DNA of 64,000 nt from Pilaira anomala (Eukaryota; Mucoromycota; Mucoromycetes; Mucorales; Mucoraceae): contig JAIXMQ010000002.1 of assembly GCA_025716855.1 (NCBI GenBank), forward strand, positions 868,001-932,000, given 5' to 3'. The position numbers were made by a program, and so were the translations under genes. Below, piece after piece: positions 12,511 through 23,933 of this stretch. The first letter of the stretch is position 1. Each line of letters begins with the position of its first letter. Below the pieces are notes generated by a model. The model was not told the DNA's origin and searched no databases. It was given only the letters and a program-made list of their open reading frames with translations.

Positions 12511-13327
12511 ATATCATTATCAATATCTTGAACCTAAAGGAAATCCTCTATATTTAAATGCAGATACAATTGACTTCTTCAAATATGATTGCTGGTAGAA
12601 TGCCATGAGCAATAATAGTAAAAAACATAAAATTGGGATTAAATAAAAATAAAAACCAAAATAGTAGATTCTCAATTTATTATATATTAATAAATAGAAT
12701 AAGAGATATTTACTGTTAATAGTCTCGATACAAGATTAGCTACCTTGTGTTGGGATAAGAACGACTATTACCAGCAAAAATACATTATTCATCTATTAAT
12801 AATAAAGAGATATTATATTACCTGTATAAAAAATAAGAATAAAAAGAATAACGCTGTTGGAATAACAAGTATCCCAACAACTGTCAATTCAATCCCAAAA
12901 ACGGGAAAACAAGTAGAACAATAAGATTGACCGGGTCGTACAATAAAAAATAGTTCTTTGTCAATTAAAGAAGTAAAAGCATTTACTAATGAAATCTGTA
13001 GCAATGGATCCCAGATCGATAATTAACCCTGTAATAATATAATTACAAGGTACAATTGATCAGGGACATAGATTGTTATCCAGTCGGATAGACAGGATCC
13101 AAGATTATTTATGGTCAATTCAAAAGAGTAGAACGTTTATATTCAAAAGCAGAGGAATTGGGTATAGATTCATTTAAACCCATCAAAAGATGGTCCTTTT
13201 CAAACACAATCATCAAGATATTCAGGATATATAAAGATGATTATTATTTTAGTTTAGAAGAGTTCTTTTCAGTTTTATTTTATAATAAAAATTACCTAAG
13301 TTTTTTCTCATTAAGCCGTATTGTCCA
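12511..13327. other. Right-side segment unique to the composite element
   Basis: This stretch, with the tail of the arm from about 12387, is absent from the solo copy, where the flanks are joined. It holds coding-like scraps: on the plus strand a 28-codon frame ending IDFFKYDCW and a stop near 12600; on the minus strand a possible exon at about 12820-13030 with two hydrophobic stretches and a TACAG/GTAATA border; and a plus frame at 13158-13382. I could not join these into a gene. They may be remnants of a captured or lost element gene. Confidence 0.4.
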
Positions 13328-13429
13328 CACAGTTAACTCACAGTATTATTCTTGCTCAAGTTATCGTATGAGATTAATTTAATACAGTTCAATTATAATT
13401 GTGCTGTAGGTTTTTGCACCTATATATAT

Positions 13430-13763
13430 AGCACTGTACTTAGGAAAAGTTTACATAATAATCAAGAGCATGATTTTCTTTCAAAATAGCAGGATATAAA
13501 AGAGAGAGAGAGAGAAAGAAAGAGTTACTGCCAATAAGAAACGATCAGGCAAGTTAGGAAGCACAAAGGTAAACAACCATCAGTTGAATAGACTTTCGTA
13601 CGTCATGGTTACTTTTTTTTTACATGTTACCAAAAGTAAAAGGCGGAGTAGTACGAGGTAGATATCTCGGGTGTTTTTTTACATAAAAAAAAAACACTCC
13701 CCTTTTTCTCTTTCTCTCTTTCTCTCTTTTTCTCTTTACTCCTTTTTTTTTTTTGGTATTGCA
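13430..13763. other. Intergenic and 5' leader of the PQ-loop gene
   Basis: No gene seen. It contains a GA-rich microsatellite near 13500 and a CT-rich leader (13690-13755) directly before the next ATG. Confidence 0.6.
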
Positions 13764-14958
13764 ATGAACAAGGAAACAAATGAGCTAATGGCTCTCGTTT
13801 TTGAAAAAGAGCAAAGACAATGTATACCAGTTGACGACAAAACTAATTTAATGATTAGTATATTTTTATGCGTTGGTTTAGTTATTTCATATTTACCTCA
13901 GGTACCTGACATATTTTTTTTTTTTTTTAAAAAAAGCTCAATACTCACTGTTATAATAGCATTATAGAATTATAGCAAATAAGACAAGTGAAGGATTTAG
14001 TGCTTGGTTTTTATTATTGGGAGTAGTATCATCCACCTCTAGTTTTTTAAATATTATTCTTTTACAATGGGATTCAATCATGTGCTGTAAATCACTGGCA
14101 AGTAAAAAATAACAAACCTGTTTATATCTGATTTTAACACATATTGGTCTTTTTTTTTATAGACTACTGGAGCTTGTTTTGAAGGATTAATGGGTATTGT
14201 TCAAATTGGACTTCAATGGTGTATGTTTTGTTTAGTGTAAGTTTTTATTTGTTATGAAAAAATATATTTTCATGCATTATTTACAGTTTTTTTTTTTTTT
14301 TTCGTATAGTTTTATACTATTCTTACTTTACTTTCCTGAAAACAAGAAAAGACAAATTCATGAACCTACACTCTATTTGGATTTACCAAACAAGATAGAA
14401 GCACCACTTTCTGCTGAATGGAAAGTATCTCTTGTGGTTGCCGCTACTTGTATTGGTCATTTATCCATTTCTTTTTTCATTTCCGTCTTACTTTTAATTT
14501 TTGTGGGTGGACCAGAACATTGGCAAACAAATTATTGGGCTGGTTTCTTGGGTGTTTTGAGTATGGTCCTGGCTTCTTTACAATATTTCCCTCAAATTTA
14601 CAAGACATGGAAGAGCAAGGTAAAATAAGAAATAACTGCTTATATATATAAATACAACTATAGGTTCTGATCCTATTTTTTTTTTTTTAAAAAAAAAAAG
14701 ACAGTGGGAGCATTAAGTATACCAATGATGATGTTACAAACACCAGGTACAGTGTTATTTGTGTACTCTTTGGTTGTACGACCCGGAACAAATTGGACAG
14801 CATGGCTTACGTACATGGTAACGGGTATATTACAAGGTACACTTTTAACTTTATGTATTACTTGGCACTTTAGAAATAAGCGACTCGGTATTCGAGATAT
14901 TGACACCAGTCAAACAGCAGAAGAAGAAGAAGAAGAAGAACCTCTTTTACGTTCATAA
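13764..14958 (+). CDS. PQ-loop repeat membrane protein
   Basis: Five exons (13764..13901, 13960..14097, 14163..14236, 14310..14619, 14701..14958) encode 305 residues with about seven membrane helices. Two PQ-loop motifs are visible: SYLPQ-HYRIIANKTSEGFSAW at the first exon junction and LQYFPQIYKTWKSK-TVGALS at the fourth. The family includes lysosomal/vacuolar transporters of cystine and basic amino acids; substrate cannot be told here. The second intron begins GCAAGT, a GC-AG intron: the nearby GT would bring in a stop, whereas GC preserves the frame (CCKSL then TTGACFEG). The protein ends with an acidic tail and PLLRS, compatible with a vacuolar sorting di-leucine signal. Confidence 0.9.
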
Positions 14959-15018
14959 AATAAAATATATAGATTTTATAAAAATAAATAAATAAAAATA
15001 AATATGTTGGTTTTTTTT

Positions 15019-17151
15019 TTAACCCATTAAACGCTTAAGATCAGTTAATCTTTGACGTAAACCTTCTCTTTCAGATTCACTTTCAGCATATTTCACTTTG
15101 ATTTCAATAATCATATTTTCCATATAAGCCAATTGATCTTCAAGAGCGGAATTTCTTTCGACAAGAGCAGCATTTTTGGTATATAAAATCTCCATTTCTT
15201 CTTTTACTCTTGTTTCTACTTCAGCAGGTAAAGTTTCAAGAGCCTTTTTGAGATCATTTGATTTTTGAAAGAGAGCTTCATTTTCATCATGAATACGAGC
15301 GATATCCATTTTAGCAGCGATTAATTCAGAAGCGACTTGGGTATGTTCCTTATTTAATTCAGTATAATTTGTATCCAATTGTTTAATTGAATCAGCCAAA
15401 GACTTATTTTGACGTTTTAATGCTTCAATTGCTTCGGCTTCATTATTTGCACGAGCAGATTCGACTTGAAAATCTTTTGCTAACCTATCTAACCTTTTAG
15501 AAACAATTTGAATTTGAAAAGCATCTTTTATAAGTTGGTTTGCATTATCCTTTATTTTAAGGGTTAGTATATAAAAATAGTTATATATTATTATTATTAT
15601 TACCTTGTAGGGTTCAATCAAATCACTTTTTAAAAATGAAACTAAATCGTCAAATTCAAGACTTAGAATGATTGCTTGATTCTTTTCAATTAAAGCTAAA
15701 GAGAATCGTAGTAAAGTCTCTAAGCCTTCTGATAAGATTAAATCATAAATTCTAAATACTATATCTGTAGGTATTTTAAAACTGAAAAGAGTACTAAACC
15801 ATTGATATGCATAAGTATTGGATCGAATACGATGTGCTTCAAAATGTCTTTGAATATGTGGTAAATGATCTGCAATTAATCCTTCTAGTTGATATAATCT
15901 TTGTGATATTAATTCTGATTGCGGTAAAAAATGATTTCTAAGATTGTACTTGTTCATTAACTGAACCAATACACAAAACGCTTCTTCTTCGGGCATCTAT
16001 TATTTATTATAGTTTTAAAAAAAAAAATGCTTATATATCTGTATATTCACACTTACATTTAAGAGTAAAGGAGCAGTAATATGTAATATACTTTGATTAT
16101 ATCCAACATCTGTATCATATAATGAATAAGCTTTCACTACATTAAATAATGCTTCTTGATCATGATTTATATTAAAACAAGCTCTTGGTAAATCTCTTGC
16201 AATCGCCTTTTCATAAACTGATTCCTCTTTTAATAATTGCATATATTGTTCCTCTAATTTCAAGTTTTTACTCTTTGCTAATAATTGCCAAACCATACCA
16301 CGAAGAGATGGTGGTATACCTCTTTGTATATGGTGAGACAATATTTTAGGTTCTGATTTTGATACACTATTAAAGTCCGAAATTACTTTTGACCAAAATT
16401 CTAATAATAACAAAAAAAAAGGGGGGAATCCATGAGTTACCCTGCCTAATAATAAACATTACAAGTCTATTTATTATAATTTACCCCAATCGATCTCTTC
16501 TTCTTTTTCGTCATCCTCTTGTTCATTTTCATCCATAACAACTGCTGGTGCTACTATGACTTCTTGATCATAGTCAAGTTCTTCATTCGATTGTTTTGGT
16601 ATGGTTGTTAAACTTGTAGTTGAAGCATCTTTTGAACCTAATCTAGCCAATAATAAATCATAATTTGAAGCACTTGAAACAAAGGAATGAATAGATGACA
16701 TGGTGGAACGATGACTTTCATTTCTCTTGTGAGTTCTTATTTCATCTTCAAGTAAGCTATCTGAGTCTGAATAGTCTTGGTTACCTACTATTAATGAAGT
16801 AGATTGTTGTAACTCTTGAATATGATCATCGTCATGATGATAATTGTTGCTATTCATTTCAACCACTCGAGGATTTTGTGTTACAGTTAAAGCACGACGT
16901 CTTCTACCAACTGTTGTACTTTCAACTTCTTTTTCATTTTCATTTGTTGTAGCGATCGTATCAAACGAATCATGACTACTTTCTGCATCGTCTTCTGTAT
17001 TATACCCTGACTTATCTGCAAGTGAAGATGAACTTTGTGAACGCACTGTTATTGCTGATCCATTTGTAATCACTGTATCTTTATCAAGTAAAAAATCCTC
17101 TGATTTCTTTTCATTTACTGGTGTAATTACTTTTGCTATTTCTGTCATCAT
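15019..17151 (-). CDS. TBC-domain Rab GTPase-activating protein with C-terminal coiled coil
   Basis: Exons 17151..16485, 16400..16057, 15996..15604 and 15549..15019 give 644 residues. The first 222 are Ser/Asn-rich and acidic. The TBC domain starts at EFWSKVISDF (223) with RGIPPSLRGMVWQLLA. It keeps both catalytic fingers: Arg295 in IARDLPR (IxxDxxR) and Gln325 in GYNQ (YxQ), so it should be active on a Rab. Residues about 480-640 are a heptad-rich coiled coil ending DLKRLMG. The order matches the Gyp5/EVI5 group, which regulates Golgi-to-surface and endosomal Rabs. Convergent with the PQ-loop gene, with only about 60 bases between stops. Confidence 0.92.
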
Positions 17152-17416
17152 ACTCTATATGCGTCTCTCTGTCTCTCTCTCTCTCTTTTATTTTAGTGGT
17201 ATATATATATATATATATATAAAAGGTGAAAAAAAAAGAGAGAAAGAGAAAGAGAGAGAGAGAAAAAAAAAAGGGAGATATAATAAAAAGGAGTGTGTAA
17301 CTAGGTTCATCCAAAGTCACTTTTTTTTTTTTGCGGATTCTAAAATTATTGTTATTGTTTTGTTGTCGTTCTAACGCTCTCTCTCTCTCTCTCTCTCATT
17401 CTAATAAAACATAAAT

Positions 17417-18162
17417 ATGGAAGATACAGTGAAAAAAGACTTGAACGTTTTAATAAAAAAATATGACCATTTTATTGCAAATACTTTAAAACCTTCCTTA
17501 AAAAAAGAACTAGACGAACGCGATTTGATCTTTAATAGCATTTCTGAATAGTAAGAATACCCGTTTTTTTTATTTTTTTTATTTCTTTTTGACTGATCGA
17601 AAAACTTTTTTCATATATACAACAATAAAAAAGTCAAAAGTTAAAAGCACAAATTGATACAATAAAAGACAATGACTTGAAAGAGTTGAAAACAATGGTT
17701 GATCTCGGTTCACAATTCTATGTTCAAGGACACATGTAAAAGAGTTTAGAGAAAATACGTTTTGTACTTTAATACTGATTTATATATATATATATATATA
17801 TATATTTTGATAGACCCGATACAAAATATATTTATGTCAATGTAGGGTTTGGATTTCATGTACAATTCACATTAAAGGAGGCATTAGCATTTATCAAAAA
17901 GAAGGAAGCACAATTACAAAAGTAACCTATCAAATCAATTGTTTTTATTCTGAATTTGTTAAAAATAATGCATTATTATTTTTTTTTTTTTTTTTTTTAG
18001 GTTGGCAGATAAACATACATTAGAAGCAGATAAAATTAGAGCACATATTAAAATGGTAATATATATATATAATATCCTTTAAATATTTCCAACTAAAAAA
18101 AAAACACGATTTAATAGGCATTAGAAGCGATGTCAGAAATATTAATGAACCGTTCATCGTAA
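17417..18162 (+). CDS. UXT-like prefoldin alpha-class subunit
   Basis: Five small exons (17417..17550, 17634..17735, 17814..17921, 18001..18055, 18118..18162) encode 147 residues. The central segment MVDLGSQFYVQGHIPDTKYI, followed by VNVGFGFHVQFTLKEALAF, is the beta-hairpin region of the UXT/ART-27 branch of the alpha prefoldins, flanked by two coiled-coil helices. UXT is part of the URI/R2TP-associated prefoldin-like complex that assists assembly of polymerases and PIKK kinases. Small size and intron density are normal for the family. The protein ends MNRSS. Its ATG lies about 265 bases from the divergent RabGAP start, so the two share a promoter region rich in CT/GA repeats. Confidence 0.88.
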
Positions 18163-18227
18163 ATAGAAAAAATAAAATAAAATATAAAACTTGAAAATTT
18201 CTTTTTTCTTTCAAACAAAAAATAAAA

Positions 18228-18922
18228 ATGAATGCGTTTTTGGATAAAGTTGAAGCTGTTATAAACTATAGCAACAAAAAGATAGAACCAGCTGTCAATG
18301 TAATCGAACCTTACTTTGAGTCTTTCAATAACGAAATGCAACCCATCTTACAAAGACCAATTGACTGGATCCTTTTCGTTTATTTCGCTTCTCACATTCC
18401 CATTACCATCTTTTTCGATTTACAAGGTCTTTACCCTCAATGGTTAATTCCTACATTCTTGTCTCAACTTAACGGTTCTTACTTACAACTCACAAACGAT
18501 CCCTTCATGAATGTCAAGAATGATATCTATTGGTTCAAGAGTTTTGCTTATTGTGAAGCCTTTATACAATTACCCTTCTTTTTCTTCGCCTCTTATGGTT
18601 TACTCAAAAACAAAGGTTGGGTTCGATTACCTTTAGCTAGTAAGTACTCTTTATTAAACTATCCCAAATGATTTATAATATACATTAATCATTTCCCAAA
18701 GTTTATAGCGCTCATGTCATGACAACTGTCTTGCCTTGTCTTGCTGAAATCATCTTTAATCAACACATGTATGGTTTGACAGATATTCAACGCAACATCA
18801 TCTGTTTCCTTTATTTCCCTTATTTCCTCATTCCTTTCATTGGTTTGCTTGATGCCAGCAGACGTATCACAAACAGAATATCTTATGTTGATAAACAATT
18901 AGCTTTAAAGAAGGATACATAA
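18228..18922 (+). CDS. EXPERA-domain ER membrane protein (TMEM97/sigma-2 type)
   Basis: Exons 18228..18639 and 18702..18922 give 210 residues with four predicted membrane helices. RPIDWILFVYFASHIPITIF begins the EXPERA domain and FKSFAYCEAFIQLPFFFFAS is the third-helix signature. The family includes the sigma-2 receptor/TMEM97 and EBP-type sterol isomerases and acts in the ER on sterol handling. The acceptor at 18701 was chosen because the alternative eight bases further on runs into a stop. It begins only 65 bases after the UXT stop codon, in the same direction. The C-terminal VDKQLALKKDT has a lysine pattern compatible with ER retention. Confidence 0.88.
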
Positions 18923-20415
18923 TTTTAATAAAATCATGCTAATTTACCCACCTTTTGACTGTAATCTCATGATACGCAACCTTTTGACACTATTTTTGTC
19001 CCATCAATGCTGTTGTAGAATATATATTGTATATGTATATACATACTGGAACGTCACTAACATCTCTAGAAAAGAATTTGAAGAAAATGGGTAAAGTGAT
19101 TCGTTGTATTCTAGTGGTTGTAGTAGCTCATCATGATGATATGGGATCAAGAATTGGCTAGATGGATTACATACTGATGTATGCAAGGTTCACTACGTAT
19201 ACATATTGCTGTTATGGGATCAAATTCCACTTTAGACAGTAAGATTATTCAATTAATAAAGATACTTAGGGTTTAGACAAGACCAAATAATCAAGTTTTA
19301 TTTATTTATTCAATGAAAAATGAAAAAGAAATATTAAAAGAATTAAACAGTGAATACAAATGAGATTTTTATTTTAAATATTTAACGTTATTCTCCGTAA
19401 TTTCAAGAGGCAGAACAAATCATCAGTCTTGCATGCAAAAGATGTGTTCACATCTACAGCCATCTCTTGTCTGCAAGACCACAAACACACCAGATCTAAA
19501 AAGAAAGCACCATAGACTAACAGCAAGAATAGTAATATACCAGAAGATGTTTAGTTACCTACATAAAAAATAAAAAAAAAAAGACCTGTAGCCCGTTTAA
19601 ATTAGTATTAGAAAACTAAGTAAGCGTGCCACCTAAGCTAAAGACTTGCAGAAGAAGACACCACCACACGATCACCAAACCAACCTAAGAGCCGATACCT
19701 ACCTATAATAGCACCAAAATGAAACTAAGCTAAGGGAGAAAAAAGTGTGAAATAAAAAGGAGAGAAAAGGTTCACACATTATATACCTGAAGAAAAAAAA
19801 AAAAAAAAAAGGATGGCGTTTCATGTTTTGTTTACTTTCATAAAAAAATTTTTTCTTGCTATCTTTTCACAGGGGGTAGAGGTAAACAGACTATTCCTAA
19901 AGCAGTAATTTTTTCTCGTTTTTTTTTCTCATGAAGATAAAGAAACAATCATCACAATACATACTTTATTAAAGGTATGTGTATAAAGATGATGATTAAA
20001 GTAATGTAATATGGAAATGAAAAGCGAATTTTTCAAGATGTCCGTGCTTTTTTTTTTTTTTTTTGAAATTCAGCTTCCTTGATTCGCATACCACTTTTTG
20101 TCTACCACTGCAAGTTATAAAGCAATGTTAAACCTAACAAAACAAACGATGGAACTTAATTTTTTAAGATCACTCTTAACATTTTATTCAAGATCCAGAT
20201 CAGGCATCTTATGTAAGTCAGAAGCTCATTGTAGGTACTTTGGAATCGCCTAATGCAACTGCATTGGTACTTGTAGTAGCTTCATTTACAAAGTTTATTT
20301 CGCACCTACTTTGACCTACTGTATCACTAAATCCGTCATGTCTGAAGCCAACTGAGACGAAAAAAAAAGCCTTGATTTCATCAAGTAGAGATATTCGTAT
20401 ATTGTTTATTTGCGT
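18923..20415. other. Non-coding AT-rich stretch
   Basis: I see no gene. There are A- and T-runs near 19790 and 20048. A 41-codon open segment at about 20185-20310 (plus strand, beginning just after a TAA, no ATG) reads like decayed coding sequence (DPDQASYVSQKLIVGTLESP). It may be a relic exon. Confidence 0.5.
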
Positions 20416-20592
20416 TCAACTAAGTTTGAAAGGAGAATGATTGCTGTGTTTAGAAAAATCAAGATAGTGTGATAGATTATCCACATACTCTGAAGTTTCA
20501 TTGTAAGTTATAGGTCCTGATATAGAAAACCCTCTTGCTTCTGATGGTAATAATGGTGTGTTGGTCTGGTCAGGTTGAAGTATTACAGTCAT
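20416..20592 (-). CDS. Small hypothetical ORF, 58 residues
   Basis: An ATG-to-TGA frame on the minus strand begins MTVILQPDQTNTPLLPSEAR and ends HSNHSPFKLS. Its composition is balanced (Pro, Ser, Thr, Asp, Asn) and unlike the poly-Phe/Lys frames that chance gives in this AT-rich DNA, hence the listing. No signal peptide, helix or known motif is visible. It could be an exon or remnant of a larger gene; its function is unknown. Confidence 0.3.
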   Translation of the reverse strand: MTVILQPDQTNTPLLPSEARGFSISGPITYNETSEYVDNLSHYLDFSKHSNHSPFKLS

Positions 20593-21864
20593 CTAGCTAA
20601 TGACTCGTTCTTTTGTTGGACATTGTCAGTTCATGCTGCTAGTAATAACGTTGACTCACATAAACGAAAAAACAGTTATATATTTTTTTATATCAATCAT
20701 TTTGTTTAAATCTGTTCGTATTTCATAAAGAAAAAAAAAATCTGGATCGGTGGTTACATATTCGAGTATCTTGAAACTAAGTCCTTTTAGTCGTTTTCAT
20801 TTTCTTTGAGTCAAATAGAAAGATGCCTTTTCACCTAGTTAATATAAAAATGCTTGTAAAGTTTTCTTACTGTTTATATAAATTACAAGTAAATGGTTTG
20901 AATAAAAAGTTTAGCACATCGAAGAAAAAAAAAAAGCAAACCCCACTTAATGTGAGATTGTTGAGAGACCTTTCAATAACGATCGCTCTCAGTTTTGCTT
21001 CTACATTTTACCGCATCGCCTACTGAGAGGTAACTAAACCACTTGGTGAATTCAATTATCAAATAAACTTTGTTTCAAATATACATACCTCACCAAATTT
21101 TCATTATGGACAAATTGCGGTTTCGATTTAATGAATCCGACTAAATGTGTTGAGGCACTCAGTGTTTATTAGTAAAGAATATAAAGCACAACAAATGGAT
21201 CGTATCAAATAAAAGTTTCTACTTTCACTCCACATCGTCTTCTTGGTGTAACTAAAATATGTATAATATATGTTCCTATAAATAAAAGGATTATATACAC
21301 CATCAAAAAATGTGTAACTTCAACTTTTTCTTTTTTTATCTACTTGATCAAAGCCCTTAACAACACGTATACACTGCTACACTTAAAAACCTTCTTTGAC
21401 TATATACATATACTCAACTCTCATAATAAAAATCTAAATCCATTACTAATAAAGATGACACACAATTAGTTTGTGTCAAATGTGTCAAAAGAGTTTTGTA
21501 CGGCGTTTGAAAGTTTAACTAGGTACACCATCCCAAAAGCGATATATAAGCATGATTTGGTGAGAATTAAAAGAAGGATAATCATCATCATCATCATCCA
21601 TTTTTATGTGACCAGATAAATCAGACAAATTATCTCACCCAGGTGCGTATGTGTAACAGCTAATACTTATTATAATCGCGATACATACATATGTATGTGA
21701 CAGACATCAAAATAAATGAAAAATAAAGTTATAAAATTTATTTAATTTATTACACAAAACAAATAGTTAAACCAAAAAAGATAACCATTTTTTTTTTTTA
21801 GAATATAAGGACCGGGTTAGACCTGAGAAGAGACAAAAACCTGGAAACGGTGAAATAATACTAG
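20593..21864. other. Non-coding stretch before the microgene cluster
   Basis: No gene recognised. It contains short A-runs and, near 21715-21770, an AATTTATTTAATTTATTAC segment that corresponds to the 3' end region of the first minus-strand microgene. Confidence 0.5.
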
Positions 21865-21921
21865 TTAAGTTTGGGTACCGCAAGAAATACCGGGAGTAGA
21901 TTTAGAACAACAGGAGCCCAT
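21865..21921 (-). CDS. MG-x-C-x-S microprotein 1
   Basis: An 18-residue frame, MGSCCSKSTPGISCGTQT. Gly2 with Ser6 fits the N-myristoyltransferase consensus and Cys4/Cys5 would be palmitoylated, so a membrane-anchored peptide is predicted. A TATAAAAGC box lies at 21996-22004, 75 bases upstream. Between it and the ATG is a leader with CTTTATACTTTTCTCTCATT, conserved among copies. Its sequence ends GTQT like the plus-strand copy at 28955, the mirror position in the cluster. Support is the conservation of promoter, N-terminus and 3' region among copies; a single frame of this length would not be credible alone. Confidence 0.6.
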   Translation of the reverse strand: MGSCCSKSTPGISCGTQT

Positions 21922-21995
21922 GATTATTGATTAATATGTATACGATTAAAAATGAGAGAAAAGTATAAAGTTGAGAGTTTATAAAATTATTTGAT

Positions 21996-22004
21996 GCTTT
22001 TATA
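21996..22004 (-). promoter_or_regulatory. TATA box of microgene 1
   Basis: TATAAAAGC on the minus strand, 75 bases before the ATG. The same nonamer or a one-base variant recurs 72-96 bases before the other copies. Confidence 0.6.
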
Positions 22005-22655
22005 GACAGTTTTTTTATGTCGATTGTTGTTACTGGTATATATGGTTAGCATGACAATGAGCGAATGTTATTTCACATTTTAAACTATATACCTATGTAG
22101 CTAAGTTTTCTTTATTGGGACTCATTATTATAACTACGTATATACAGTGTTATGTCTCAGTATATATACAGGTTATTTGTTGTTACGTAGACTCATTATG
22201 ATAAGCGTAAAGAATAACGATACTGACGTATACGTATAAAATTTTTGGAAATGAACTAAATTTGTTAAAATTTTATTACATTTTAGTTATAAATCAGATA
22301 ATAATACATATTTTAGCTTGCTGCCAGATAAAACAAATTTATAACAGCAGGTACATAACTGCCCGTGATAAGAGAAAATTAAATCAGTTCGATGTTAGAT
22401 ATAATCATAATTTGGGTACCTAGACCGCCTTTGTCTCTTTATTAAAAGCAGTAACATATAAAAAATTGAACAAAAAAAAAGCAAATATGTAGTTTACGAT
22501 AGAAATGTGTTTAATTATTAATTTATTATACAACAGAAATAAAATGCTGATATACAACTAGACTTAAAAAAACGGCGATGATTTTTTTTTTTAAAATGAT
22601 AAAGACCAGGAGAGACCACGAGAGAGAAGGATCTGTAAACTTTTAAATAAAGTTA

Positions 22656-22721
22656 TTAACGAGTGGGGTTAAAAGAAAACCCCATACCACCACGACTAGA
22701 TTTAGAAGAACAGGCACCCAT
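22656..22721 (-). CDS. MG-x-C-x-S microprotein 2
   Basis: A 21-residue frame starting MGACSSKSSRGG and ending GFSFNPTR. Gly2, Cys4 and Ser6 are kept while the second cysteine is Ser. The NPTR ending recurs inside the next copy (GFSYNPTR), showing recent common origin and length change. The TATAAAAGC box is at 22803-22811 and the CTTTATACTTTTCTCTCAT leader lies between. A T18 run directly precedes the ATG on the plus strand. Confidence 0.6.
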   Translation of the reverse strand: MGACSSKSSRGGMGFSFNPTR

Positions 22722-22802
22722 TTTTTTTTTTTTTTTTTAGTAAGTTTTGGCTGTTTAAGATGAGAGAAAAGTATAAAGATCAAAATATACATGTCGTTAG
22801 GA

Positions 22803-22811
22803 GCTTTTATA
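22803..22811 (-). promoter_or_regulatory. TATA box of microgene 2
   Basis: TATAAAAGC on the minus strand, 82 bases before the ATG. A CTGGTAACA-like upstream element lies near 22845. Confidence 0.6.
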
Positions 22812-22961
22812 ATTAATTTTTGTTTGGGGTCCATTATTATATACTGGTAACAAACAAGTATTAATGTTTTTACATTGACATATATATCAATGCGAAACAA
22901 GGTTAGATCAAGTTCTTTTATCTAATAGTTTCTAAAACGAGGAACTATTATTCCTTTATTA

Positions 22962-22964
<3 letters not shown>

Positions 22965-23021
<57 letters not shown>
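22965..23021. repeat. A57 homopolymer
   Basis: An uninterrupted run of 57 adenines between microgene units. Confidence 0.85.
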
Positions 23022-23022
<1 letters not shown>

Positions 23023-23099
23023 AAAAAAGAAGTGTTATCAATAGTGTAACTAAATACAATATGGGCATCTATAACTTATCTTCAACTTATTAGTAGAAA

Positions 23100-23255
23100 G
23101 TAGTTGTATGTATAAAAAAATAAGTCTACATTGTGTTGATATGATGAGAGAAAATATAACCTTAAAAGATACTGAAGTAATAATAATGCTCCTTTTATGA
23201 GTAAATTTTGCTGAGGTTGTTAATGGTACCTAACATGAATCAGGTGCTGGCAACA
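23100..23255 (-). pseudogene. Microgene relic with promoter but no reading frame
   Basis: The upstream motif AGGTGCTGGCAACA (23242-23255), a TATA-like CATAAAAGG (23191-23199) and the TTTTCTCTCAT leader are present in order. However, the ATG at 23131 is followed directly by TAG. The promoter has outlived the coding part. Confidence 0.5.
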
Positions 23256-23760
23256 CTCATATTTTTTTATTTAGCTTCACTAAATATATTATTTTATCAT
23301 CACTTGAATACAAATCTGACATACCTATAGGTGTATACGACTAACCATAAAATGTTGAAAATTTATTAGACAAGCAACTATACAATTACTTTTAATAAGT
23401 TTTATAAAACGTAGTCTTCAAGCATATTAAAGCTTAAAGTCAATTAAAAACATTTTAGTGGTTCATTGTCGAGTTATTATAAGACTGTTTTTGACTCAAA
23501 CGAAGAATCGGATATCGATAAACTTAAACAATCAAGGCTTGTATAGATTATTTGTAGACAAATTAGGATATTTATGAAGAGATAATACTATGTAGCTTTA
23601 AAGTTAGAATAAAGAAAATAAATTGATGGCATATTTAAATTTATTATAAAAAAAAAAATAAACTATTAATTATAACTAGACTTAAAGACGACCATGTATC
23701 ATAAAGGATAAGACCAGGGGATAGCAGAAAAAAGTAGGACTTGAAAACTTTTAAATAATA

Positions 23761-23853
23761 CTATCTACTACTTGAAGAAGGTGTAGCAGGACGAGTAGGA
23801 TTATACGAGAAACCAGCACCAAGAGGAGGAGATTTGGAACAGCAGGATCCCAT
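23761..23853 (-). CDS. MG-x-C-x-S microprotein 3
   Basis: The longest cluster member, 30 residues: MGSCCSKSPPLGAGFSYNPT followed by RPATPSSSSR. The lipidation signature is complete. The tail is proline- and serine-rich and extends the NPTR end of copy 2. The TATAAAAGC box is at 23934-23942, 81 bases upstream. A GTACTTACAGCAA element near 23978 takes the place of the GGTGCTGGCAACA motif. Confidence 0.65.
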   Translation of the reverse strand: MGSCCSKSPPLGAGFSYNPTRPATPSSSSR

Positions 23854-23933
23854 AATTTGATAACTGTATACTTTTGTAAAATGAGAGAAAAATATAAAGC
23901 TAAAATTCATATTTATATTCAAGAAAAATTGGT

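Larger units (their letters stand above)
5848..13429. mobile_element. Composite palindromic repeat element (two inverted nuclease-like genes around a satellite)
   Basis: The left end shares the motif TTTTAACCAAGACTTCGCCC and the following AATAAATAAAC-A-AATTTGATATATTAACGACTCT segment with the solo copy at 37407. The right end (13328-13429, CAGTTAACTCACAGTATT to TTTGCACCTATATA) is shared with the end of that copy at 39358-39455. Between them are two inverted arms of about 1.9 kb (6186..8095 and 10590..12510), each with one intron-containing gene, and a central satellite. I saw no convincing terminal inverted repeat or target duplication. Element boundaries are inferred from two-copy comparison. 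Its class is unknown; foldback-like structure is an analogy. Confidence 0.7.

Noticed and set aside
5848..13429. Terminal inverted repeats or a target duplication for the composite element
   Set aside because: Comparing the inferred ends with their complements gave only scattered matches of a few bases.
22643..22900. 85-codon minus frame overlapping microgene 2
   Set aside because: It reads in another frame through the promoter and A-run. The short MGACSSKS frame has the family context.
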